Assembly (NCBI GenBank): GCA_023548195.1
Contig: JAJHZJ010000252.1
Coordinates: forward strand, 1,810,895 to 1,874,894
DNA from: Bettongia penicillata ogilbyi
Taxonomy: Eukaryota > Chordata > Mammalia > Diprotodontia > Potoroidae
Reading direction: 5' to 3'
DNA: 64,000 nt
The position numbers and the translations under genes were made by a program. Position 1 is the first letter of the stretch. Every line of letters begins with the position of its first letter. The notes under the pieces are model-generated. The model saw only the letters and a list, made by a program, of their open reading frames with translations, ran no database searches and was not told the DNA's origin. Positions 48,956 to 60,638 of this stretch are shown piece after piece.

Positions 48956-50030
48956 AGCACTCTATTATCTTGCTTTCTGGTCCTCAAACTACTATTGCCT
49001 TGGGGCAACTAATAATTTTGAAAAGAAAGATAAAAGTGTATACATTACACATAACATTTTAAAACTTTTCTGTAAAAAAAAAATACATTTGAAATTGAAA
49101 GAGAAGTAGTAGCGTGAGGAAAAAAAATCATCAAAGCAAATAGCTCTTATGTCCAATTCTGATATCCAAGATACACAGACAAATAATACAAATATATAAG
49201 AAAGTGGTCAAAGGATGTGAATAAGCAATTTAAAAAAAAAATGCAAGCTATGAACAACCAGATGATAGAATGCTTCAAATGGCCAATAATAATTGAAATG
49301 TAAATTCAAGCAACTCTCTGGTTTTAACTCATATCTCTCAGATTGGCAAAGATGACACAAGATGAAAATGAAAAAGTTGGAAGTACTCTTGGGGATGCTA
49401 CAAATCCATCCAACCATTCTGGAAAACACTTTAGAATTATGCTTTTTAAAAAATCACTAAATTATACATAACTTTGGCCCAAGTATTAATTTCATTACTT
49501 CTGCTAAGCGTATATCTCAAGGAAATCAAAGACAGAGGGAAAGGTCCACTATATACAAAAATATTTACGGCAGCATGTTTTTGTAGCAGCAAAGAACTAG
49601 AAGGGAAGTGGTTCTGATTGATTGGTCAATGACTGAATAAAATTATTACATATCATTATAATGTAATATTATTATACCATAAATAACAAATAGGAAGGAT
49701 TCATAAAAACTTGGGAAAATGTATATGACTTGATCCAGAAGAAAGTAAGCAAAGCCATAGTAACATTTCCCATGATGACCACAATAATATAAAGGAAAAG
49801 AACAATGAGAACTCTGATCAATGAAGTGAATAATTGAGACTTCTGAGAATTGATGGATGATTAGTATATCTTTTGCCTCTCAGTCAAGAAGAAATATTCA
49901 ATCGATACCGCATCAGTGTTGATTTTCTTTGCTTGACCGTACTTATTCCTTATAAGAAAGAGTTTTGTTGAGAGGATTATCATCAGAAATGACAGCACTG
50001 CTTAAAAAAGATCAACAAAATATTTTTTAA
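48956..50030 (+). mobile_element. L1 ORF2 end and 3' UTR, degraded (from about 49190)
   Basis: aaagtggtcaaaggatgtga, ctctcagattggcaaagatg, aatccatccaaccattctgg and atatttacggcagcatgttt are the C-terminal part of L1 ORF2 on +. 48956-49190 is unassigned. Confidence 0.8.
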
Positions 50031-50219
50031 AATAAAAATGAAAAAGTCATATATAATTATATAATACCTGTACTTAAAATTAAAGCTCACCTAGCACAAT
50101 AGAAGCAAACTATATAACAAATATATAGGGGATATGCAACACAAAACATGTAAGATACCCTTTATGTATACTGAGCACCATTTGGCTATATGTATAACCA
50201 CTTCACCAACATACCTTGA

Positions 50220-50615
50220 GCCTTTTAAGTTAGCCTGTCTTTCCAAACCCCTTCCATGTATTTTATACATTAAAAAACTGGACTACTTGCTGTTATTCCC
50301 ATAAAACCCTTCATCTCCTGTCCCCCAAGTTTGAGATTCCCTACCTCCTCTCTTCTATCTCCTAGAATGCCTGGTTTCCTCCAAAACTCAGCTCAAGTGC
50401 CACCTCCTAATGAGGCCTTTCCTGTTACCTAAAATAACATTTAGTTAGTATGTATTTTGTACTTTTATGTACATGTCATTTCCCCAGATAGAATGTAATT
50501 TCCTCAAAAGAAAGAAGTTTCATTTTATTTTTGTATCTCCAGGGTCCAACACAGTGCCTGGCAAATAGTAGGTGCCAAACAAATGCTAATTGATTCACTG
50601 ATGGCTTTGGGATAG
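50220..50615 (+). mobile_element. L2 LINE 3' end
   Basis: aactcagctcaagtgccacc, tgaggcctttcctgttacct, gtatctccagggtccaacac and agtgcctggcaaatagtagg follow the L2 consensus on +. Confidence 0.88.
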
Positions 50616-50724
50616 TCCTGGGATTATCTTCCAGTGATCTAATATCAATTATGTACAAGTACTATCTTCAGACTTATTAGCCTTGGGATCTATGGGCTTG
50701 GAACTAATTGCAGCTATCTTTTTT

Positions 50725-51440
50725 TTCTTTTTAAAAATTTTTAAAATTAATTTATTTTTAACATTCATTTTTTTTAATTTTGAGTTCTAAGTTTTCTCCC
50801 TCCCCACCCATTCAGAAGGCAAGCATTATGATATCAATTATGCACATGAAGTCATGTAAAACACATTTCCACATTAATCATGTTGCCAAAAAAATAAAAA
50901 GCAAGAAACATAAAGTGAAAACAAAGTATGCTTCACACTGTACTCAGACTTCATCTCTCTCTGGAGGTGGTATCATGCGTTCTTAGGAATTGTCTTGATC
51001 AGAGTAGCTAAATCTTTCACAGTTGACTATTGTTACAATGTTGCTATCACTGTGTACAACGTTCTCCTGGTTCTGCTCACTTCTTTGCATCAGTTCGTCT
51101 TCCCAGGTTTTTCTGAAACCATCCTGCTCATCATTTCTTATAGCACAATAGTATTCCATCACAATTATACACCATAACTTGTTCAGCCATTCCCCAGTTG
51201 ATGGGCATCCCCTCAATTTCTAATTCTTTGCCACCACAAAAAGAGCTACTATAAATATTTTTGTACTTATAAGTCCTTTTCCTTTTTCTTTTATCTCTTT
51301 GGGATACAGACTAGTAGTGATATTGCTGGGTTAAAAGGTAATCATAATTTTATAGCCCTTTAGGCATAGCTCTAATTTGTTCTCCAAGAATGGTTGGAGA
51401 GCTCCACCACAACTCCACAAACAGTGCATTAGTGTGGCTA
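50725..51440 (-). mobile_element. L1 3' end and ORF2 end
   Basis: Same order as the copy at 26083 (attcattttttttaattttg, acatttccacattaatcatg, gttctcctggttctgctcac, tgttcagccattccccagtt, tttgggatacagactagtag). 5'-truncated. Confidence 0.9.
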
Positions 51441-52915
51441 TTATCTTTCTTAGGCTCACTGACTTACAGTCCCAGTCTTGAACTTGTAGATAGAGCAGGC
51501 TGGATATTTATATCTCCAGTCTCTGTCGCTAACATCTGTTCCCTAGGGCCCTCTCTACAACTGAAGCCTTCCTCTCTATCTAGGCAGACATTCTCTCTAC
51601 CTTGGTCTGGAACACCTATTTGACTTCCCTAGGTCTTGGGTGAATAAGGACATATAGTTTCTTCCTTACCTAACTTGTCTCCTTCTAAGTTTTAATCCAG
51701 CTCTGGCTGTTTTCACTACAACTGGTGAATAGGCTCATCTTGGAGATAATTTGACTGACTCTCCATCTGTCTTGTCTTTCTTTTTGCCAGGGAGTCTGAC
51801 CAACTCCCCTATGAGCAACAGATGGCTGCAATGCATTGTCTTTGTAAGACTCTAATTGTTCTCTGGGGATATTTTTTATGCTGGCAAGTTGCCCAGTCTT
51901 TCAGCTACTTAAGATCAAATGGCTTTCCATTAGTTTTTACCTTCTGTGTCCTCCTTCCCTCCCCCTCCAACACCAAGATATTTTTGGCAGAACTCTATCC
52001 CTATCCATGCTGGAGTTCTTAACAGCCAACTCAAACAATATAACACTGCTTATTTCTCTCTGAGATTTTCTAAACTAAAGACATATCTAGACAATAGGCC
52101 TCCTTCAGGCAGTTTCTCAGCCAAAATATGAACTTATTGTGAGTCATCATGTTTTTTTCATATTCTAGGACTCCAAACACACATAAACAGGTTAAATTTT
52201 AGGGATTTTCCCCTTCCCTGTGTGGTCTACTTTTTCATTGTTCCCTACTAGAATACAATAAAAATAGCCTATCTGTTACAAAAGAAATTATGCATTATAA
52301 AACAAACAGATGTCAAATAAATAAAGAATAAAACAGAAATTCCCAAGGATAAATGATTGCTAGGCAGTAATATGACAGGGAAGGAGAGGAAGTGGAAACT
52401 GTATAAATTTACCAGTTCCCCTCAGCAGTAAGGAAGGCATAGTCAGAGAAATGGCAAGATTCTATCTAGATAGATCACATGGGTCACTGAGACAGACACA
52501 GTGCCAACTACTCAATGTTATACTACATTCAGAACAGCATTCATTTGCAATTAACTCAACACTAACATCTACTCCCTAGGCCTTTCTCTTCAACTTAGAT
52601 CTCAAAAGTCCCTGGGTTTCCCTCATCTTATGTGGTTTACATCTAATGATGTGCTGGAGTCAGTTCATCCAGATCTCTTGAGATCCAGACTGTTAAATTT
52701 TCAGTATGTTTATACCTCTGAAATTGACTAATGCTACAAATAAAGGCTTGATTGATTGTTGTATTAACTATATAGAATTAATAAAGAATTATCAGAAAAA
52801 GTGATAACAGTGCAAATAAAATTGTGCCAAGCATACTTTTTTATAGAACTGGTTATACTAGCGTACCTATGCCGAAGTAATCACTACATTAATTAGTTTA
52901 TTTCTGAAATTTCAA
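51441..52915. other. Unassigned, possible decayed LTR material
   Basis: A weak direct repeat, ctaacatctgttccctaggg near 51526 and ctaacatctactccctaggc near 52553, about 1.03 kb apart, hints at an old LTR pair, but the similarity fades within about 50 bp. ORFs of 60-77 codons overlap in several frames and look random. Confidence 0.4.
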
Positions 52916-52919
52916 TCAT

Positions 52920-53070
52920 GGTCAGAAAGGATCCCTTCAGGGAAGTCTTGAGGTTGGTGATTTTGCACAGCCCTCTTTTACGTAAATTTAATTCACTTGC
53001 ATGTCATGGCATCGCCTTCCCGATGTCATGGCGCTCTTGCAAAATGAAGGACAAAGAGCAACCTCTGTAA
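52920..53070 (+). mobile_element. 5'-truncated marsupial SINE (long-body family)
   Basis: gaggttggtgattttgcaca, ttaattcacttgcatgtcat and atgtcatggcgctcttgcaa match the 3' part of the fuller element at 53235-53875. Confidence 0.8.
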
Positions 53071-53121
53071 GTAGAAAAGGAACTGCCCACTGAGGCCCAA
53101 ACTTCCCAGCTAGGCAACGTG

Positions 53122-53213
53122 ACTTCCTTCCTTCCTTCCTTCCTTCCTTCCTTCCTTCCTTCCTTCCTTCCTTCCTTCCTTCCTTCCTTCCTTCCTTCCT
53201 TCCTTCCTTCCTT
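53122..53213. repeat. (TTCC)n microsatellite
   Basis: About 23 near-perfect tetranucleotide units. Confidence 0.97.
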
Positions 53214-53234
53214 CTTTTCTCTCTATTTCCCTCT

Positions 53235-53484
53235 ATCTACATAGGGTATCTTACCTGTGGGTGCCCTACCCAAAGGGAATGAAAATTTTAATCTCTAAAA
53301 CTTTTTTCTCTCTTAAAAATTAGCCTTAACCCAAATCACTCTGGCTGCCATTGATTGGCCAACAATAGGTCAGGGCCAAGCCCTATTTGGTCATTGCTTG
53401 CACCTTGATTGGCTCAGAATGAATGTAAATAGCAATTGTTTCTATTTTAGCCAGAAACCCTGAAGGTCTTCCCCTCTCAGATCG

Positions 53485-53540
<56 letters not shown>

Positions 53541-53875
53541 GTCATCTATCTATCTTTAAGAGACCATTCTTTGCCTCATTTCTTATCCTTAATCACTGAA
53601 TGGGCATTGCTTCAGTCAAACTGAGACCTGCTGAAGACCTTAGCTTGAAAAGGTCCAGGTCCCCACTGCATCCTGGGCTATCTCTAGTTATCCTAATCTA
53701 TATTTGGCCACTGGATCCAGATGGCCCAGGAGGAGAAAGTGAGGCTGGTGACTTTGCACAGCCCTCCCTCATTTAAATCCAATTCACATGCATATCATGG
53801 CACCACTTCACAAAAGTCATGGTCCTCTTTGAGAACAAGGACAAAAGAAACTCTTCTCCTAAAATACCTTAGTAA
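53235..53875 (+). mobile_element. Long-body marsupial SINE-like element with an internal (TATC)n expansion
   Basis: A ~570-bp unit: a 5' part with two ATTGG (inverted CCAAT) boxes (53353-53360 and 53409-53415), a middle with agccagaaaccctgaaggtc, and a 3' part with ccactggatccagatggc and gaggctggtgactttgcaca. An (ATCT)n array at 53484-53556 splits it. The same body recurs at 52920 (3' part) and 54400. The 87-codon ORF at 53721-53984 crosses its 3' end and is not a gene. Confidence 0.7.
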
Positions 53876-54399
53876 CTGTCTAAGCTTTCTGGTTCTTGTT
53901 TGGATATACCTGTACATACCAAGTGGAACTAGGGCATGGCTTATATGCTTCTACTGCCTTCCGGAGATTAAAAAGAAGTATTAAAAAAAACAACCACAAA
54001 GTCTTGCTCATTTGTATATTGTCCAAGTTTGCAGTACAAATATATTGTACTTAAATATATTAAACACAAATCTCACACTTCTTACCGACACCTTTAATCA
54101 ATACAATTTATTTCTTCCTAACTTTAGTGAAATCTTGACCTAAGACTTCAAAGTTATCATGCAGTACTTTTATGGCCATACGACAAAACACCTTGTTACA
54201 GTTTGGTATAACACTCTATTAACGTAGGTGAAAGTGCTGCTAGTGTCTCAAAAATTTTTTTCTTTTTTATTTATTCATTCGTTTGTTTTCAAAAAACTGG
54301 AGCAATTTACTTTTTGTCCTACGCAGTTTTCAATTATGATTTCTTGAAATATAGCTCTGAAAAATCAGGCTTTCAGAAGCTCATTGTAATTCAAATGGA
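53876..54399. other. Unassigned
   Basis: AT-rich with no recognised element. Confidence 0.4.
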
Positions 54400-54850
54400 G
54401 CTACTTGACTAAGTCTTTAAACCTAAATTACCTGGACTTTCACTGGGCAGTCAATAATACAGCCCAAGCCCCTGTGGCTCACAGCTTAGTTTTGATACCT
54501 TATTACGCGTAAGGACCAAGTGTTTGCTGTTCTAGCCAGGAACTCTGAAGGTCTTCTTCCTCCAGATTGATACTTTTATGATGATGAACAGATAAATTGC
54601 CTTTAGTCATTGAATGGAAGTTACCTCAGACAAATGGAGACCTTAATTTAGAAAGACCAAAGTCACCTATTGCATCCCAGGTCATAATCAGTCATCTTGA
54701 CTTTTGTCTTGCCACTGGAGGATGACACTGGAGGACAGAGGAAGCCTAACAACATTGTGCAGCTCTGCCTCACTTAAATCCAATTCTTGAGGAAGTCAAG
54801 GGCTCACCTTCGTGGTGTCCTCTTTTAAAAAGAAGTATCAACAGCAACTC
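54400..54850 (+). mobile_element. Older copy of the long-body marsupial SINE-like element
   Basis: tagccaggaactctgaaggt, gtcattgaatggaagttacc, cacctattgcatcccaggtc and cttaaatccaattcttgagg align in order with 53440-53800 but are more diverged. Confidence 0.65.
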
Positions 54851-55240
54851 TCTCAAAGCTGGGATGCCCTCTGAGGAATTAAGATGGAATCCCCAAGGAT
54901 CATACCTTGTTTCTAGTCTTATATTCCTTCTTGTAGTTCTTTATCATGGAGTTGTTCCCTCTGTCAGTCATCCAAGGAAAATTGAGACAAGGAGAATTTA
55001 TTTAGTGACACAGATTCACATCTAAGGGCACATTCTCAGACCTAAGCCCCAGATTCTCATAACTTTGCTTTTATATGATAGGATCCTGACCTCTTAGATG
55101 TCAGAGATTACTTTCACTCTTCTATAGGAGTCACCATAATGTGTACTCATGGTATGTCTTTGTCAGAACTTCTGTATCCACAGTAGTTGGCCCTGGATAA
55201 CAATGCATGCTGAACTCATGTTTATTTAGGGCTGCAACCC
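54851..55240. other. Unassigned
   Basis: Unique-looking; no ORF or element identified. Confidence 0.4.
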
Positions 55241-55243
55241 AGG

Positions 55244-56210
55244 ATGCTGGTTTTGTCTTTGTGTCACCTTAAATTGCAAGATCGAAACTGGTACCTTAAT
55301 GCACCACTTGGTGGAGCTGTGAATTTGTCCAACCATTCTGGAAAGCAATTTGGAAGTATGTCCCAAAAGCTTTTAAACTGTGGATACTCTTTGACCTTAT
55401 TAGTAGGTCTATACTCCAAAGAGATCGAGGAAAGAAGAAAAGGACTCATAGGTACAAAAATATTTATAGCAGCTAAGTTTTGTGTTGACAAGGAAGTAGA
55501 AACTGAGGGGATGCCTATCAACTAGAGAATGACTGCATAAGTTATATTATATGAATATGATGGAATATTATCGTGTTGTAAGAAATGAAGGGAATGATGT
55601 TGGAAAAAACTGGACATATGAATAATGAAATGATCAGAATCAAGAGAACAATTTATATAATAGCAACAATATTGTAAAGATAATCAGCTTTGAAAGACTT
55701 AGAAACTGATCAACATGATTTTTGTTGTTTAGTCGTTTCTGACTCTTCATGACCCCATTTGGGGTTTTCTTGACAAAGATACTGGAGCAGTTTGCCATTT
55801 CCTTCTGCAGTTCACTTTATAGTTAAGCAAACAGGTTAAGTGACTTACCCAGAGTCACATAGCTAGTAAGTATCTCAGACCATATTTGAACCCAGGAAGA
55901 TGATTCCAGGTCCATCTGCTTATGATCAACACCATGACCAATCACAGTTCCAAGGGACACATGACAAAATATGCTACACATCTTCAGATAGAGAGCTGAT
56001 GAATTCAGAATGTGGACTGAAGCCTCTTTTCTTTTGTTTTTCTTTCTCCCTTTTTATTTTTGTGACCTGGCTAATGTGGAAATTTGTTTTACATGACTAT
56101 ATATACTCATGATGAATTTTTTTTCTTGCCTTTTCAATAAGTGGAGGAAAGGTAAGAGGGAGGGAGAGAATTCAGAACTGAAAATAAAACTGAATTAATT
56201 TTTAGATAAT
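55244..56210 (+). mobile_element. L1 ORF2 end and 3' UTR, interrupted by a SINE
   Basis: caaccattctggaaagcaat, aaaatatttatagcagctaa, atgatggaatattatcgtgt and a 3' UTR ending in an A-rich tail near 56200 are L1 on +. The SINE at 55716-55922 splits it. Confidence 0.85.
55716..55922 (-). mobile_element. MAR1-type SINE in an L1
   Basis: The + strand shows gtcgtttctgactcttcatg, ttggggttttcttgacaaag, agtttgccatttccttctgc and acatagctagtaagtatctc. The flanks tgatcaaca at 55707-55715 and 55923-55931 are the target duplication. Confidence 0.88.
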
Positions 56211-57129
56211 AGACAGCCTTTTATGCTCTGTTTCCAATTTAAATTTCCTGCTTTACTCTTCATTGGCTAGATGCAGTCTCCTGAACCTCCCACTTCATGT
56301 TCTCCTCCTTGATAGGTTCCCCTTCAAACAGCTCGTTAAGCATCTGTACAAGCCTCTGACCTTGTACCTGATCAGAAGCCTGTTTCTGCTAGGTCACAAC
56401 TCTGATAAGAACTAGCCACCGCAACGACATTCAGCTATCACTCAAAACTGGGAGGTGTTTTAATCCTGTGGAAACAGAATGCCTCCTTTTGTTTCCCACA
56501 GATTGTACTCTTCAGAGAAACAAAGAGTTGTAAGAGTTAATTTCCTGGTATGCTTCAAACGTGGAGAGTTTAAATGTGAAATGTGAAATAAGAAGAGTCT
56601 GGAGAAAAATTTGTACTATGACTCATCTTATAAAGAGAAACAATGTAGACAATCTTAAGAACTCTGATAAATTCAATTATCAGCCATGGCTTTGTACACC
56701 TGATATGAAATATGCTTTCTATGTCTTGACAGAGAGGGAATGGAATGGAAGTGAAGGCTAAGGCATACATTTTCAGAGCTGGCCAATATGTGGATTTGTT
56801 TTGTTTCACCTTAATTATTGATTATCTCTCAGGGTTGTTGAGGATCAAAGAGATAGAGATGTAAAGCACCTAGCATAGTGTTTTACACCCAGTAAGTGCT
56901 ATATAAATGTTATTGTTATTATCAATATTTTTACAAGAGAAGGTTTTTATTGGCGGGTGGGGAAGAATGAGGGGATGATAATATTGATGCAAAAATGTCA
57001 ATAAAGCATTTTTTAAAGTGTGCAGAATAGAACAGAAGGAAACAAAGGGAAACAGACAAGTAGGACATCTCTGGCACTAACATGCTGAATGTATTATATC
57101 CTTTTTTTTTTTTTTAAAGCCAAGTAGTA
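56211..57129. other. Unassigned apart from a MIR fragment at 56815-56935
   Basis: 56815-56935 (ctctcagggttgttgaggat, gtaaagcacctagcatagtg, gtaagtgctatataaatgtt) is the 3' part of a MIR/THER1 on +. The 66- and 79-codon ORFs at 56561-56809 are antisense to one another and unrecognised. Confidence 0.55.
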
Positions 57130-58500
57130 TGAAATGGAAATTCACAGCTTAAGGTACAATCTGTTCAGCCATTCTCCAATTAATGGCCCTCCTTTCAGTT
57201 CTGTGATACAACAAAAGCTGCAGCTGTAAATATTTTTGTACATATGGGTCCTTTCCCTCTTTCAATCTTTTGAGGTATAAGCCTAAGAGTGGTTTAAATG
57301 GGTCAATGGGTATAGGAAGTTTAATGATTTCTTGGGTGTAGTTCCAAATTGTTGTCCAGAGCAGCTGTACCAATTCATAGCTCTACCAGCAATACATCTT
57401 GTACTTATTCTACTACATCCCTTAGGGCAGCTAGGTGGTGCAGTGGATAGAGCAGGAGTCAGGAGGATCTGAGTTCAAATCTCACCTCAGACACTTGATA
57501 TTCACTAGCTAGGTGACCTTGGGCAAGTCACTTAATCCCAATTGCCTCATCCTGGGTCATCTCCAGTCATCCTGATGAATATCTGGTCACTGGATTCAGA
57601 TGGCTCTGGAGGAGAAGTGAGGCTGGCGACCTGCACAGCCCTCCCTCACTCAAAACAAAGTCAAGTGCAAGTTATGTTATTTCTCTGATGGCATAGTCTT
57701 CTTTGGTAATGAAGGACAAACACACACACACACACATACCACATCCCTTCCAAAATTGTCATTGTCCTTTTTCTGCCAATCTGATGGGTATGAAGTGGAA
57801 ACTCAGAGTTGTTTCCCCTTACTTTTAATGATATGGAGCATTTTTTCATATGGTTGTTGATAAATTGCTTTTCCTCTTTAGAGAAGTGCCTGTTTAGATC
57901 CTTCACCTACTAGAAAAATTGTTATTTTTTAAAATATATTTAAATTATTTCCCTAATATATCTTGGATATTAAATTTTGCCTGAGCAATCCCAGTTAACT
58001 ATTTTCCTTTTTATTTTTAGCTACATTGATTTTGTTTGTGCAAAAGCTTTTTAATTTTATGCGGTCAAAATTATTTTGCCTTCCATGGTCCTCTCAATCT
58101 CTGATTTAGTAAAGAGTTTTTTCTCTATCCATATCAGTGAAAGGTACCTTCTTTCTTGCTCTTCCAATGTGTTTGTGCCTTTTATGTCTGGGCCACATAT
58201 CCACTTGGGATTTATTATAGGTTATGGCAGGTCTCAGACTAATTTCTGCAAAACAGTTTTTCAGCAGTTTTTGTGAATCTTTATCCCAGTTGTTGGATTT
58301 ATTGAACAGTTTGTGTCTACATCTTGTGTACCTAATCTGTCCAATTGGTTAACTTTTCTATAGTTTTAGGTACTACTACTGTTGTAATGATTACAATTTT
58401 GCAAGTATCAGTTGGGATCTGCTTCCACTTTCCTTATTGACCTTGTGTTCTTCCAGATGAATTTTGGTCATTTTTTTTTTTTGATATTTCTATAAAGTAA
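57130..58500 (-). mobile_element. L1 ORF2 C-terminal part, degraded, carrying a SINE
   Basis: tgttcagccattctccaatt, ttttgaggtataagcctaag, gttccaaattgttgtccaga, gctctaccagcaatac, then after the SINE atctgatgggtatgaagtgg and the rest of ORF2 up to about 58500. A - strand frame at 57373-57149 reads LLWTTIWNYTQEIIKLPIPIDP. Confidence 0.87.
57424..57740 (+). mobile_element. Full-length marsupial tRNA-headed SINE with 9-bp target duplication
   Basis: Head agggcagctaggtggtgcag (box A/B-like region up to gagttcaaatctc), core gtgaccttgggcaagtcact, body, and a (CA)n tail. acatccctt occurs at 57415-57423 and 57741-57749. Shows best what the other copies look like when intact. Confidence 0.95.
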
Positions 58501-58979
58501 CTACTTGGCAGTTTGACTGACATGGCACTGAATAACTCCATTAATTAAGCTAATATTTATCTTCTTCCACTCTGATGCCAAACCCTCAGAATCTCTCTAT
58601 CGTTCTAAGATCCTTCCTTTATACAAATTTCTTGGAGCATGAATAAATCTCTCACATAATACCTTTGATTAATTCAAGGAAGTGTTAGCAACCCTATTCA
58701 CACTGATTCTGGTTGATTAGTTCAACCAAGAAGTGTTCTTACCTAACAAAGGTAATTACTTAAAAGTAATACTTAACTCACTTATTATAGTAATTACTCA
58801 GAAGTGGTACTTAAAAGAAGTGGGTAGAAGAATCTGTCAAGTGCCACCCTTTCTCTGAAATCCATTTGGTTGAATTTCTAACCTCCCCTTACAGACAGTA
58901 AGTCTTCCATCAACACAAATATTATCAAAATGTGTTTGGCATTTTACAAGATTATATGTGTTAGTGAGGGTATCTTCTG
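58501..58979. other. Unassigned
   Basis: No feature recognised. Confidence 0.4.
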
Positions 58980-59290
58980 GATCTACAATCTGCTTCACTC
59001 TTTATTGGCTGTCCCCAGACCTGGCATTCTCTCCCCCCTCATTTCCTTCAAATCCCAGCTAAAACAGCACCTTCTACAAGAAGCCTTTTACACTTCCCTT
59101 TAGTGCCAGCGCATTTCCTCTATTGATTATCTTGGGTTTGTATCTTGTCTGTACACAGCTGTTTCCATGCCATCTCCCCACTTGAGGGCTCCTTAGAGGG
59201 GGGGCTACCTTTTCTCTTTCTTCGTACCCCCGGGTCTAGGAAGGTGCCCGGCACATGGGCAGCAGATTGGTAAGTGCTGGTTAACTGACT
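58980..59290 (+). mobile_element. L2 LINE 3' end
   Basis: acctggcattctctcccccc, ttcaaatcccagctaaaaca, acttgagggctccttagagg and aaggtgcccggcacatgggc are the L2 3' end on +. Confidence 0.82.
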
Positions 59291-59489
59291 TTCCTGATTG
59301 CGTCTGGGAATGGATCTTTTTCCTTGCCCTCAATAGTTACTAACCATTTTCTGTGTCACAGACCTCTTGGACAGTCCAGTGAAGCCCAGAAATCCCTTCT
59401 CAGAATAGTGTTTTTAATACATTAAATACATTAAAATAATAAATACATAGGATGGCAAAGGAAATCCATTAAAATGACATAACATCAAA

Positions 59490-59615
59490 ATATTTTAATT
59501 TTTCCCAATGCCATGTAAAAAACAATTTTAACATTTTTTAAGTTCTAAGTTCCAAAATGCCCCCTCCCCCCACGGAGAAGGCAAGCGATTTATCCAAATA
59601 TGTTCTCGAACTTCG
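59490..59615 (-). mobile_element. L1 3' end, short
   Basis: tttaatttttcccaatgcca, aaaacaattttaacattttt and a c-rich block then gagaaggcaagcgattta match L1 3' ends on -. Confidence 0.75.
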
Positions 59616-59879
59616 CGAACCTTTGGGCAGGCCCGTGAGGTCTACAGCCCTCGGAGGAGCGTTTCCACATGCCCCAAATGGCCGGCTGCCAAAGAAATCG
59701 GGGATTTGGACATGAAATTCTCAAAATGGTTTTGGGGACAGTCAAGGAGTCTTTGAAAGGTGTGCACGGAGCCCGGGTTAAGAACGTCCGTTCTAGGTCC
59801 AGCCTAGAGCCTCCAGGTCTTCACAACAATCGTAAGGACGTTCCTGGAGACTTAGGCCCGGATGCTGGCCCCCCAGAAG
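59616..59879. other. Transition zone upstream of the CpG island
   Basis: GC rises across this stretch; a 78-codon + ORF (59669-59905) shows no recognised features. Confidence 0.5.
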
Positions 59880-60281
59880 TGAGCTCCGAAGTCCCCGGCG
59901 GATGACAGCCCGAGCCCGGCCCGGGGCCGGGGAGAGGAGAACGCATGCGCGGCGCGGCGCCCAGCGAGCCCCTGGGAGCGGAGAGGGGCCAGGCGGCGGC
60001 CTCCGACCGCACTCGGCCCCTTCCGCCTCTGGCTGTCAGGAATACCAAGAGGGGGGAGGGGAAGGGAGGGCGGCTCCAACCCCGCCCCCCTCCACCCAAC
60101 CCTCCCGAACGGCGGCCTCCCGCCAGCCAGACGCCCCTCCCCCCTGCGCGAGCTCCTCGCCCGGGCCCCGCCCCCTGCGCCCGGGCCCCGCCTCCGGGCC
60201 CAGAGAAGACGGACCGCGGCGAAAGCGAGCGTAGGTTGCTGTCGGAAGTCCCCCACGAGTTCCCCTTCCGCTCTACAAACC

Positions 60282-60312
60282 ACTTCCGGCTTGGTCCGCC
60301 AACATGGAGGCC
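60282..60312 (+). promoter_or_regulatory. Likely core promoter elements: ETS site and YY1-like site
   Basis: ACTTCCGG at 60282-60289 is a consensus ETS/GABP site. About 10 bp downstream, at 60299-60312, CCAACATGGAGGCC resembles the YY1 motif (AANATGGCGGC) that often lies just downstream of the start site in TATA-less housekeeping promoters. Two weaker ETS-like cttccg words lie just upstream (around 60020 and 60265). I infer that transcription starts near 60285-60300, giving a 5' UTR of about 340 nt. Confidence 0.6.
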
Positions 60313-60339
60313 AAGGCCTCTGGGGCGAGTGGCTTCTGA
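60304..60339 (+). other. Short upstream ORF in the MED14 5' UTR (11 codons)
   Basis: If transcription starts upstream of the YY1-like site, the ATG inside that site opens an 11-codon ORF (MEAKASGASGF) that stops at 60339, about 300 nt before the MED14 start. A second upstream ATG at 60419 opens a 153-codon frame that overlaps the MED14 start out of frame, but its context is weak (T at -3). Either could dampen translation. Whether they are in the mRNA depends on the true start site. Confidence 0.35.
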
Positions 60340-60638
60340 GCGGCGGCGGTGCCACTTGTTTTTCCCCCGCTTCTGTTCTCCCCCACCCCGTCCCTTTTCC
60401 GGCCCCCGGGCTCGCTGAATGGGGTCGGGGCCCCCCCGCCGTCCGCCCCGGTTCCCACGCGGCGGGGCAGCGTTTAGGGAGAAGCGGGGTGGCGACAGGC
60501 CGAGCCGAGGCGGCGGCGGCTGCGCCAGCCCCGGGCTCCGAGCGGCGGCGGGCGGGGGGCGGGAGGCGGGTCTGCCGGGCCGCGTTCTAGGGCGCCGCCG
60601 CGCGCCGGCCTCCCCCGCGCCTGCCCCCGCGAGCCGCC

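Noticed and set aside
51441..52700. LTR pair of a complete provirus
   Set aside because: The direct repeat is only about 40-50 bp of weak similarity with no TG...CA ends, primer site or target duplication.
53484..53556. CRISPR-like repeats (also the 36-bp and 128-bp tandem repeats)
   Set aside because: No spacers between repeats and a vertebrate setting; these are microsatellites or simple duplications.
57424..57500. tRNA gene
   Set aside because: The tRNA-like head belongs to a SINE with target duplication and (CA)n tail; it has no sound cloverleaf.
59852..60355. 167-codon - strand ORF in the CpG island, possible antisense (MED14OS-like) gene
   Set aside because: Composition-driven ORF with no recognisable domain; no splice or transcript evidence visible.
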